In this document: positions 47,573-57,693 of the stretch, piece by piece | Position numbering within the stretch: the first letter of the stretch is position 1 | How the letters are laid out: every line of letters starts with the position of its first letter | Assembly: GCA_037693485.1 (NCBI GenBank) | Contig: CM075345.1 | Span: 88,990,001 to 89,054,000 of the forward strand | Origin: Kitagawia praeruptora | Lineage: Eukaryota; Streptophyta; Magnoliopsida; Apiales; Apiaceae | Direction: 5' to 3' | Length of the DNA stretch: 64,000 nt | Program-made: the position numbers and the translations under genes | Notes under the pieces: model-generated | The model's database searches: none | The model's input: the letters and a program-made list of their open reading frames with translations, nothing else | What the model was told of the DNA's origin: nothing

Positions 47573-47872
47573 CTACTTGTCTCAGAGTTTAAAGATGGAG
47601 GTAGCGCATTAGAGCCAATGAAGGAAGTTCTCTTTGAGGAACCAAAGGCGTCAGCAACTTACATTTACCCTCCTCCATTATATTCAAGCGAAGCCCGCGA
47701 GTGTCTGTTGTTCTACAAATTGATAGATTTTGGGTCAACGAATGAAGGTATTGGAAAAGGACATAGTTGTTACACGAATAGGCTAAGCGAGGAGAAGTGG
47801 CAGAAAGTGTGCCGCCGTGATGACGATGAAGTATCGCGAAGAGATGACCAGGCAAACTATTATCATCCTTAA
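47573..47872 (+). CDS. gag: Athila B gag-like ORF, 3' part
   Basis: Continues the frame of the part at 23720-24412 once Athila C and one GTCTT are removed. It reads about 99 codons to TAA 47870-47872, with ATYIYPPPLYSSEA, which resembles the region before the Athila I protease. The end is charged. No protease, RT or integrase motif occurs. Confidence 0.6.
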   Translation, partial: LLVSEFKDGGSALEPMKEVLFEEPKASATYIYPPPLYSSEARECLLFYKLIDFGSTNEGIGKGHSCYTNRLSEEKWQKVCRRDDDEVSRRDDQANYYHP

Positions 47873-47886
47873 TGGAGGCTTGGAAG

Positions 47887-47935
47887 TAACGTCAAGCTAT
47901 TGACGTTAAAGAAGCACTTCGTGGGAGGCAACCCA
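47887..47935 (+). ncRNA. Conserved hairpin block of Athila B
   Basis: A perfect 9-bp stem TAACGTCAA/TTGACGTTA with a GCTA loop (47887-47908) begins 15 nt after the stop. It is followed by AAGCACTTC and TGGGAGGCAACCCA (47922-47935). It is kept although the element lost all of pol. Confidence 0.55.
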
Positions 47936-49385
47936 CGTTTTTCGGCAATTTTATTTAGGTATGTTTCCTACTATCCCTTGTATTACTTTCCATTCAATTC
48001 GGACATTGAATATTCTAAGTTTGGGGGTGGTTTGGGGGATAAGTAGTGTGTAGTAGTTATTTGTGAGTCATTGTGTTCATGTAGGTCTCATATTTTGCAT
48101 GTTAGTAGTAATTCATGCATGTTTGTTCGTGTTACTTATGTTTGTTTCATGTAGGACATTCTGTTATTTTTGTTTGTTTTACCATGTTAGTTGCATTTTC
48201 ATAGCATGCATATTGCATGATCCCTTAGGACGAGCTGATTCTGATTGGTAGGTAGATGTTTAATTGAGTGTAGTAATGATGAGTAGAGGGTTGATTTATA
48301 GTTCTTATGGAATTGACTTGCATGTTACGGGAACAAAATTTTTCCACAGTCTCATCGTTTGCTTTTGGGCTAGGTTGAGGTCATGCTTGTTTGGATGTTT
48401 TGAGATTTAATCACTTGATTATATTTAGAATTTTCGTTATTCCCTTGATGGCGTAGGAGCACTAAAGTCTAAGTTTGGGGGAAACCAGGGATTTCATGCT
48501 AGTTGTCAATAAAGGCTAGGTGTCAAATGGCTAGTAGCCGGCTCATATTATATGAGTAGTCTAGGGTTGGAATAGAGAATTCTCATTCCAGATTGCGTAT
48601 AAAAAAAAGAAAAAAAAAAAAGAAAAGAAAAAAAAATAGTTGTTTACTTTGTTAATGCAAAATTAACCAGGGTGAGCTCTTTAATACTCGAGCAATTAAG
48701 TTCGCGGGGACTTTGTGCCTAGTGACCTAAGGCTTTTATAGTCTGGGATCTACTAACCCAACGCTCGTTACATGGGTATTACTGTATAAGCCTTTTGGGG
48801 TCTCATCCATTGCACAGTTAAATAAGCATGCTTGTATATTATGTGTCGTATTGTTTAGTAATAAAGCATGGATTTCTGGCTAACTCATATCTAAGGATGG
48901 AGGTGTTTCGAAGTTATGAAGTGTCTACAGTCTATTCAATGTATAAACTTGTGATTGTCTTGGCGAAGAATGAGTATGATTTTTGACCTAGTTTTGGGAG
49001 TATTTCTGATGAGCATAGGACACACGCACGTTTCTGTTCATGTATTGTTAGAGTACGGGGACTTAGTCGAGCTCTGCTTGGATTTATTTGCATTCTTTGA
49101 GATGTTTGCTTGTTAGTTGGTTTTGGTAAGTTTGAAGGGGATCTTTGCATATTTTCATTTAGTTGCATTCTTGCATTGCATTGCATTAGGTTAGATGGAT
49201 TTTGTGGGTACATTCACTATAGGCCCTCACGAGACCTTACTCGTCCACTAGGGCTACCTAGGGGTTTAAAGGGCTTGTTGCATATGCCAAATACAACCGT
49301 GATCACCTACGGAAGTGGTACTAGTTAGTTGTATATTTTTGTCTGTTTATGCTTGAGGACAAGCATCGGTTTAAGTTTGGGGGTG
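47936..49385 (+). other. Athila B non-coding 3' region and polypurine tract
   Basis: No credible ORF. It parallels Athila I: AAGTTTGGGGG blocks at 48017-48027, 48471-48481 and 49373-49383 (the last is the true tract), an A-rich purine run at 48601-48637, and the block GGGGACTTTGTGCCTAGTGA near 48706 also found near 5912. Confidence 0.7.
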
Positions 49386-50860
49386 TGATAAGTGGATTTA
49401 TATCCACTTGGATCGTTCCATTTCGGCTTAAATTGGTGTTTTGTATCTCAAGTATTGGTGTGTTTTAATCTGTTGTGTGAGAATTGTGCAGGGTGTATTT
49501 CTAGGTGAAGATATAGAGTTTTCAGTGAGTATATGATGTTTTTAAAGTCAAGAGAACAAGTGGTTGGAGTTGCAATCAAAAGCGGAAGTTAATCAGCAAT
49601 TTGAAGAAAATCAGCTGCAAGCACAATAGATTTGGCGCGGCCGCGCCTGGATAACACAGGAGGGCGCGCGGGCGCGCGCAGGAGTAAGAACAGGGAAATC
49701 AGCGCGGGCGCACGAGGATTATGCTTGTGGTGCGCGCGGGCGCGCGGGGTGCTGGCAGAAACTTCCTGGAATTCCATTTAAACTAGGAAACTGATACAAT
49801 TTCTTCTCCTAATCATTATGGAAGACGTTTGGACGGTTATAAACTTCTGGAATTCAATTCAAACATGGCAATTGCAATTCTATTTCATTCAAGAAAGGAA
49901 AATTACCGGAATTCTATCCTAAATCAAAGACGGTAATTACTTGGTTGAGGAGGCACTTGGGGCTATAAATACACCTCTTGGGGACACAAAAAGAAAACCA
50001 TGACGAACACAACACACACCAGAGATTTATATCATTGTATTTGTTTTACATCATGTTCTCATTAGACCCCGTGACGAGGAGAAGTTCGATCATGAGCTAA
50101 TCGTTGTCATGGGGTCCTAACAGATTTATTTATGGAATTTAGTAGTTGATTGCTTATTTGATATGTGTGTGATGAATTATTGATATCCTTGTATGGTTGT
50201 GTTTCATGTGTTTAGATGCGTCATGAACATCTAATTTGTTAATCTCTTGCGAAACGAGAGTGGATCTTGAGATTTAGAACTTGCCATGCTAGCATAGGAT
50301 AGGTTGATGTTTTAACATCATGATTTGTAGCATCAATAGAGATATTATGCTTCCCTATGTGATCTATGTGGATAACTTGTTCTTCAACCTTTATGTTTTC
50401 AAATTCTATAGAGATATAGGGTCTAAACATAATTGGTGTCTACCCATCTTCTATCTCTTTTGTGGATGCATGCGTAGTTCGGTAGTAGTATACCGAGAGG
50501 TAACTTTTACTTGTTTCGTGTTATTCGATCAGATATCAAAACCATCACATATATTGATTAAGGCATGATCTCTAAAGGAAGTATTTAATGAAGTTAGGAT
50601 ACCATGTTTTCTCTTGCATAATTAAATAGATTTTCATTCTCATCAGTTAATTAATTCTTAGTTTGTTAATTTGTGTCTTAGTTAATTATAGTTAGTAAAA
50701 ACTTAATCTTGTTATTTGTCTTAGCAGTGGATAATAATCATACATTGTTGCATAGGTGCATGAACTGAATTGAAACCATAACCAGATCTCTGTGGGAACG
50801 AACTCAACTTATAACTATATTACTTGTGACCACGTACGCTTGCGTGATTTAGTGCAAACA
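49386..50860 (+). repeat. 3' LTR of Athila B
   Basis: 1475 bp. TATAAATA at 49964-49971. A GC-rich tract with GCGCGC runs spans 49633-49750, in a sequence that is otherwise AT-rich. Confidence 0.9.
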
Positions 50861-50865
50861 GAGGT

Positions 50866-53125
50866 GGTGTCTCTCAAAGAATCCAATGCTCACTTGACAG
50901 ACAAGGTTGCAACTCTAACTGAGCAGTTGAGCACTCAAGCCACCAACATAGCTGAGGTTCTTTTCTTCTGCATCAACAATCAATGTTGTCTGCCATAATG
51001 AAGCACATGGGTCTCCCTCTACCTGAAGACTCTTCAAACCCAAAGGTCATTCCTACAACCTCTGTGCCTGACAACAAGCCTAAGGGGGAGAAGAGGACAT
51101 CAAGGCATTCAAATCCAAAGGGGGAGAAACCTGAAGAGAAACCTCAAGCCAAAGGCATAAAGCTAAATGAGGGTGGTCACCAAAGGGCTTCTAAATCCAT
51201 AACTCATGTGCCAGGAAAAGGGAAAGCTAAAGTGGATGAGCCTCCTACCTCTCTACCAGTTGTTACTCTACCAACTGTGCACATCACTACACCAAGTGGC
51301 CAAAATCAAACTGTCACTACTACAGTGATGGCAGGTTCCATGCCAAGTGATCTAGTCCAAGCCTCTAGACATGAAGATGACCCATTGGAAGCTAGTGTGA
51401 TTACTGAGGCCAAACTGATAGAAGTAGCAAATTCAAAGACTTATCATGATGTTGCATTCTTGAAGTTTTTGCAAGTCTCAAAGGCAAAGGTAGGAGGATA
51501 TACTTTGATGTACAGAAGAAGCCTCAAAGACCAAATTAAATATCTAACAGTTATTCCAAGAAAGCTAAATCAAATCTTTCTCAAGGAAATCATGATGGTG
51601 ACCAATGGCAAGATATGGCACCTATCTATTGACACCTTGAAAGCCCTTAAATTCACTGAGATTGATGTCATCTTGGAACTAATTTAGCAGAAAGGGGAGA
51701 ACAACAAGAGTCTGTACACTGAACTGAGAAATGGTCAACAAGCTAGGCTTCCTGAAGTATGCATCAAACCAAGAACCATCTTCTATCAGTCTGGTACAAA
51801 AATTCAAGATGTTAATCAGTTAGTTATCCCCAGTGATCTCACCCCTCGAAACTACAGACTCGTCATTGCTGTTACTGATCAGCTACAAAAGAAGGGTGGA
51901 GTTAGAACTGTTGAAGAGTTGGAAGCACTACACATCCTAAGAACATTTATTGCTACTGGTACAATTCCAGAAATGGCTCAGCCTAGGAGGAATAAGGATG
52001 ATAAAGATAATGACAAGAGTGATGGGAGGAGAAGTCATCACAGGAGTGATAAGGGTGATAGAGATGAGAAGAAGAAGAAAGATAACAAAGACAAGAAAGA
52101 TGGTGATGACCAAGGGAAAGTCTATGAGAGGAAGATTGGAAAACAGCAAGCCTTAGGCATTGCTAGCAGTAACCTCACCACAACACAAGACTCTAAGTCT
52201 AGGGTGAATACTGTTAGTAGTGACCTAGCAAAATCTACATCTATGGCTTCTGCAACTGTTTTGCCACCTCAAGAAGAGAAGAAGATTCAAGTCAAGAAAC
52301 CATTTGTGTGTTTTAAAAAGCAAACTACTAATGGAATACTACAATGGTCTACAAACAAAGGTCACATACTACTGCCAGGAAACCATGTAACAAGGATCAA
52401 ATTCAAACAAGCTGCAAGGAAACCAAAGCTATCCAAATCAAGGACTCTAACAATCTATCCAGGCTTAAAACTCCAACCATTAGATGAAGACTTTGATGAA
52501 GACCTTGATGAAGACCAATTGCAATATCTAAAAGCTCAAAGAATCTACTATGCTGCCATTATGAATAACTGCCTTGAGATTAAATATACTGATAGAAGGG
52601 AGAAGAAATTCAAACAAGGACAGTGTCAAAATTGGGGCAAGCTATATGAAATAGAAAGAATCATTGCATTATTGGATTCTGAAGACAAAGTAGAAAGTAT
52701 GGAAGCTAGAGTTGATTGATTTTGTAAAGATGAAGAGAGACTATGCTGAGAAGATATGAAAGGGGTGCTTTCAGAAATGGCTAGAAAGGGAGAAGGAGAT
52801 TGATATGCTGGAAGTTGAAGCAGAAAAGCTTAGGGCAAAAGGATTGTGTAGAGTTCAATTCAATCCCTATGTGGTGAAGTATAGGAGGAGAAATGGAGAT
52901 AATGTCAATATAAGAATGAACCTACTCAGTCACTATCCTGCCAATATTCTGAAACCAGTACTTGAAGATTTCAAAGACTCTATCATGCTTGAAGAATTGG
53001 ATGCTTTGGCAGAGATCATAAAGGCCATGCATGAGAATGCAAGAAAGGAGAAAGAAAGAAAACAGAAAGCATATGATGATCTAAAAGCCAAAGCAATGGA
53101 GATGGAATCAAATGAGAATGGCTAG
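50866..53125 (+). pseudogene. Copia A third ORF, 3' portion
   Basis: Resumes the frame interrupted by Athila B (SLKESNAHLTDKVATLTEQL, coiled-coil-like). A frameshift near 50960-50990, TAG 51685-51687, TGA 52717-52719 and a further shift follow. KIWHLSIDTLKALKF near 51610 resembles TVFKVSEKDIELKYA of the copia D ORF3, and VQFNPYVVKYRRRNG near 52852 resembles MKFNSKYVPKYRDWNG. The C-terminal domain is therefore shared. A Lys/Asp-rich stretch (about 51990-52110) lies between. Confidence 0.65.
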
Positions 53126-53283
53126 TATTTCATCATACTGTAAGATTATTCATCTTGTAATTTCATTCATGTGCTCAATCAAATTTCATACCTGTACTTT
53201 TCAAGTTTTATCTTTATGTATGTTAGGCTTGTTATCAGACATGAAATTGTGACTAAGGGTCTCACTCACAATTTGGGGGAGAT
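53126..53283 (+). promoter_or_regulatory. Copia A 3' untranslated end and polypurine tract
   Basis: Short non-coding stretch ending in ATTTGGGGGAGAT (53271-53283), directly before the LTR start TGTTAGTC. Confidence 0.75.
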
Positions 53284-54470
53284 TGTTAGTCACAGAGGCA
53301 TGCCTGTTTACATCTAATAACAAGCCTAATTGTCTGTAATGCTTTACATTACTTACATGACCTCTTAACTGAGAGAACCTCTAGTTGTAGAGTTTCTATT
53401 TGTTTTTTACTTGCAATAGGCATCAAATCCTAGTTGTGTAATTGTACTTATATAGTCAAGAATAATGCTTGAAAGAAGTTCCAAGGTTCATGCCTCAAGT
53501 AAGAAGATAAAGACTGTCAAATAATCACAGTTGGGATTTGAAGAAATGAAGAATTTGCCTAAGTACCAATTCGAGAAGTACTTTTGTCTATTCGAGAAGT
53601 CTAGCGTTCGAGAAGTCAGAGACTCAATATCTAAGAAGACACTGTTCGATATCTCTGAATGCACTATTCGATATCTCATTCGATATCTCAGAGATTCGAC
53701 ATGTCTAAATGCTCTATTCGAGAACTCAAGAAGTCAACAAGTCAAAGTGGTATTCGAGTTCTCAAAGAGTCAACAAGTCAAAGTTCCATTCGATATCTCA
53801 AGGACTCTGAATGAACTATTCGATATCTCAGGGATTCGACAAGTCAAGTGTTCTATTCGACAACTCAAGGAACCCTGGAGAAAAGTACTATTCAAGAAGT
53901 GATTCGATATGTAAATCATACAGTATTCGAGAACTCAGAGTTATCTAATCCTAGTTCTCGAATCAATCACTTAGTCACTTCTCGAATACATTCTTGGAGA
54001 CAAAATACTGAAGAAATTGTACAAGTCTGAAACCTGCAACAAGCCAATGCACATTATGGACCACAATCTATAACGTGCTCTGGAAAGCCTACAAGGAAGC
54101 TTGGAGAGATATAGAAGAGACAAAGAGCTAAAGAAGTGGATCTGAACAGAACTTTGCAAAGTCAAATTTGTAACCGTTTGGACACTTACTCAAAAAGGAT
54201 AGACAGACCAGAAAGTAATTTGTTTTAGCTACCTTATTTGCAGTAAGTAGGTTGTATTCATGTTCTATAAGAATATAGCCTCACTTCCTTAGTAGTAATC
54301 TTTTTGAGAGGTGAAGTTTTTCATACACACTTAAGACATATCTCTCTGAGAAAAACGAAGCTGAGAATACTATCATTTGTATTCACAGATTGTAGTAACC
54401 TTTATCTAATAATATATTAGATTAAAGTGATATTGTGTCTTGTGTAATCTTTATCCGCACCTATACATTT
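53284..54470 (+). repeat. 3' LTR of copia A (right end cut or obscured by element E)
   Basis: Starts TGTTAGTCACAG after the polypurine tract. Weak TATA TATAAGAATATA at 54266-54277. The true 3' border cannot be set because the 5' LTR is outside the window and element E starts at 54471. It carries the ATTCGAGAA/ATTCGATATC word array at 53568-53985. Confidence 0.7.
53568..53985 (+). promoter_or_regulatory. TTCGAGAA word array in the copia A LTR
   Basis: TTCGAGAA occurs about five times and TTCTCGAA twice, with about six ATTCGATATC between. TTCnnGAA is the core of plant heat-shock elements. The array lies upstream of the TATA box. Confidence 0.5.
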
Positions 54471-55222
54471 TGTTAACTCGAATAACTTGTAGAAGGGGGG
54501 GTTGAATACAATTTAAATAATCGTGTCTGATTTTTGATTGGTTATATGAACAAGAATAAACGAATGAATCAAACTCTGTTTGTATTAATAAGATCAAATA
54601 CAAACTCTACCAAAGGTGTACAAATACCTTTAGCAGCTGCTGACAATACAAATCTCTCCCTCTGTTTGTTTCGAACTCTCGAATACAAACCTTATACAGA
54701 GCTACGCACACGAACTTACAACTCACACTTGTTCGACTCTTTTTACAATGATATAGAGAGAGTATTTATAATGCTTCCTATCAACTAATTACAGAAGGAT
54801 AACCTATACATGACAATGTTCTGCCTTCCAGTTGATAGTTTCCATCAATAGAAAATTCTTCCCTTCATAATATCTTCTTGCTTATTCTTCAAACAACGAT
54901 CCTGTTTTATAGCACTTGCCAGTTTCTGTAGCATCCATAATGACATCATCAGTAACACGACTGATATCAGGATTCCCTCTTGCATCAGGATCTTACCATC
55001 CTATCAGTACTTGATCAGTATTTGACTTGACATATCAGGATTCGATCTCAGTTCCTGACATGTAGTACATGACGCACTGTTCATTCCTGACTAAACTTTA
55101 CAGATAACTGTCTAACACATATTTCCTATACAAGATGCTAAATCCTTTATAAAATCAGGATATACAAGAAGTTTAAGTAAAATTCTATTCTTAACATCAC
55201 AACTCATGAATTATTCCTAACA
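54471..55222 (-). repeat. LTR E1 (minus orientation)
   Basis: TGTTAACTCG to TTCCTAACA. Near-identical to the LTRs at 55768-56519 and 56890-57644. Confidence 0.85.
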
Positions 55223-55304
55223 ATCTCATCTCATTGATGAGTTTTGTAAACCTATCAAAGGTATCAGTAAGTGACTCACTAGACTTGGATTCAAAGTACT
55301 CATA

Positions 55305-55718
55305 CTATTGTATAAGTAGTGTCCTCATATTCTTCCTGACAGGCTTAGTTCCTTCACAGTGAACCTTAAGATTGTCCCATATATCCTTAGCAGTTTTACA
55401 AGAAAGAACATAGTTAGTGAGAACAGAATCAAGACTGTTGAATAATATGTTTCTCACTTTAGCATCTTTAAGAACATTCTCCTTGTCCTTATCTGACCAC
55501 TCAGATTTTGGCTTCTCTGCTGTATGTTCTGGAACAACCACACCATCAACAGTTGCTTGTCCAACGACCTTTGTTGGAACAAAAGGTCCATCTCTGATTC
55601 TGTCAAGATAATCAGGATCTGTTGCTTCCAGATGATGCAACATCTTTACTTCCCATAGAGTATATTCGTTTCTCTTGAGCATAGGAATCTTAGTATTCCC
55701 ATCCTTGTAACCAGACAT
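55305..55718 (-). pseudogene. gag: Copia E gag N-terminal fragment
   Basis: ATG 55718 (MSGYKDGNTKIPMLK). Same protein as copia F gag, with Trp kept at codon 22 where F has a stop. TAKDIWDNLKVHCEG is the copia Gag signature. The frame stops at 55305 and the sequence is lost by deletion at 55228. Confidence 0.8.
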
Positions 55719-55767
55719 GATTGCAGATCTTTATGATTATTCGAAATCAACCTGCTCTGATACCAAT

Positions 55768-56519
55768 TATTAACTCGAATAACTTGTAGAAGGGGGGGTT
55801 GAATACAAGTTAAATAATCGTGTCTGATTTTTGCTTGGTTATATGAACAAGAATAAACGAATGAATCAAACTCTGTTTGTATTAATAAGATCAAATACAA
55901 ACTCTACCAAAGGTGTACAAATACCTTTAGCAGCTGCTGACAATACAAATCTCTCTCTCTGTTTGTTTCGAACTCTCGAATACAAACCTTATACAGAGCT
56001 ACGCACACGAACTTACAACTCACACTTGTTCGACTCTTTTTACAATGATATAGAGAGAGTATTTATAATGCTTCCTATCAACTAATTACAGAAGGATAAT
56101 CTATACATGACAATGTTCTGCCTTCCAGTTGATAGTTTCCATCAATAGAAAATTCTTCCCTTCATAATATCTTCTTGCTTGTTCTTCAAATAACGATCCT
56201 GTTTTATAGCACTTACCAGTTTCTGTAGCATCCATAATGACATCATCAGTAACACGACTGATATCAGGATTCCCTCTTGCATCAGGATCTGACCATCCTA
56301 TCAGTACTTGATCAGTATTTGACTTGACATATCAGGATTCGATCTCAGTTCCTGACATGTAGTACTTGATGCACTGTTCTTTCCTGACTAAACTTTACAG
56401 ATAACTGTCTAACACATATTTCCTATACAAGATGCTAAATCCTTTATAAAATCAGGATATACAAGAAGTATAAGTAAAATTCTATTCTTAACATCACAAC
56501 TCATGAATTATTCCTAACA
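55768..56519 (-). repeat. LTR E2 (minus orientation)
   Basis: Borders TATTAACTCG (terminal TG mutated to TA) and TTCCTAACA. The primer site complement CTGATACCAA lies to its left at 55757-55766. Polypurine-type TCTCCCCC lies to its right. Confidence 0.85.
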
Positions 56520-56889
56520 ATCTCCCCCTATTTATGCTTTAAAATCTGAAGCATAAATCTGAGTTGTTGATGTCAAAACATATAACAATACAATCAGAAT
56601 AGAATTTATAAATTCAAAAAACATGAAGTTAAGTACCTCCTCTTTCAGATATTGACATAGTATCCAGTACTTAGAAGAAAGAATTCAACTATTTGACGCT
56701 TCTTTTCCTTTACCACTTCCATGATGAGATTCACCTCTATCACAATTTTTATCTCCCCCAGTTCTTATTTTATCCCCAGTCTGTTGTTGTTGTTGTTGTT
56801 GTTGTCTTTGAATTGTCTTTATCTCCCCCTTTTTGACATCAACAACTCAGATTTATGCTTCAGATTTTAAAGCATAAATAGGGGGAGAT

Positions 56890-57644
56890 TGTTAGAAATA
56901 ATTCATGAGTTGTGATGTTAAGAATAGAATTTTACTTATACTTCTTGTATATCCTGATTTTATAAAGGATTTAGCATCTTGTATAGGAAATATGTGTTAG
57001 ACAGTTATCTGTAAAGTTTAGTCAGGAATGAACAGTGCATCAAGTACTACATGTCAGGAACTGAGATCGAATCCTGATATGTCAAGTCAAATACTGATCA
57101 AGTACTGATAGGATGGTCAGATCCTGATGCAAGAGGGAATCCTGATATCAGTCGTGTTACTGATGATGTCATTATGGATGCTACAGAAACTGGCAAGTGC
57201 TATAAAACAGGATCGTTGTTTGAAGAACAAGCAAGAAGATATTATGAAGGGAAGAATTTTCTATTGATGGAAACTATCAACTGGAAGGCAGAACATTGTC
57301 ATGTATAGATGATCCTTCTGTAATTAGTTGATAGGAAGCATTATAAATACTCTCTCTATATCATTGTAAAAAGAGTCGAACAAGTGTGAGTTGTAAGTTC
57401 GTGTGCGTAGCTCTGTATAAGGTTTGTATTCGAGAGTTCGAAACAAACAGAGAGAGAGATTTGTATTGTCAGCAGCTGCTAAAGGTATTTGTACACCTTT
57501 GGTAGAGTTTGTATTTGATCTTATTAATACAAACAGAGTTTGATTCATTCGTTTATTCTTGTTCATATAACCAAGCAAAAATCAGACACGATTATTTAAC
57601 TTATATTCAACCCCCCCCCCTTCTACAAGTTATTCGAGTTAACA
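56890..57644 (+). repeat. LTR of copia F
   Basis: TGTTAGAAATAATTC to CGAGTTAACA, 755 bp. TATAAATA at 57342-57349. TCCTGAT, TACTGAT and ATCAGGA words are dense in U3 (57050-57165). A run of ten C lies at 57611-57620. Confidence 0.88.
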
Positions 57645-57646
57645 AT

Positions 57647-57661
57647 TGGTATCATAGCAGG
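57647..57661 (+). promoter_or_regulatory. Primer-binding site of copia F
   Basis: TGGTATCATAGCAGG, a mutated initiator-Met type site. Copia E retains TGGTATCAGAGCAGG on its strand. Confidence 0.8.
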
Positions 57662-57693
57662 TTGATTTCGAATAATCATAAAGATCTGCAATC

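Larger units (their letters stand above)
22105..50860 (+). mobile_element. Athila B, non-autonomous (pol-less) Athila derivative
   Basis: LTRs at 22105-23556 and 49386-50860, TSD GAGGT at 22100-22104 and 50861-50865, a primer-binding site and a polypurine tract are all present. Without Athila C the internal region is only about 2.7 kb. It carries one ORF derived from gag and the protease-RT linker, and no protease, RT, RNase H or integrase. Roughly two dozen substitutions separate the LTRs by eye, more than for C or D, as the nesting requires. Confidence 0.85.
8818..54470 (+). mobile_element. Copia A, SIRE/Maximus-type Ty1/copia element, host of most insertions
   Basis: Pieces in order: gag (8818-9220 and 13997 onward), pol to 18728, spacer 18729-19570, third ORF (19571-22104 and 50866-53125), polypurine tract near 53273 and 3' LTR from 53284. 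A large ORF downstream of pol is the hallmark of the SIRE lineage. The 5' LTR is not in the window because Athila I occupies the gag N-terminus. CACTA-1 and Athila B interrupt it with exact TSDs. The coding regions carry old lesions, so this is the oldest layer. Confidence 0.8.
54471..56519 (-). mobile_element. Copia E, internally deleted minus-strand copia remnant with two LTRs
   Basis: LTRs at 54471-55222 and 55768-56519 (752 bp each), with a 545-bp interior holding only the gag N-terminus and primer site. The junction at 55223-55228 joins polypurine-tract ATCTC to gag at a shared ATCTC, as expected for a microhomology deletion. The right LTR is not followed by a TSD but by 3'-end sequence of the same family, so the right border is composite. 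Confidence 0.75.

Noticed and set aside
54534..57578. Three identical short proteins at 54534-54788, 55831-56085 and 57324-57578
   Set aside because: They are the same chance frame through the three LTR copies of family E/F, antisense to the promoter part of the LTR, with no family resemblance.
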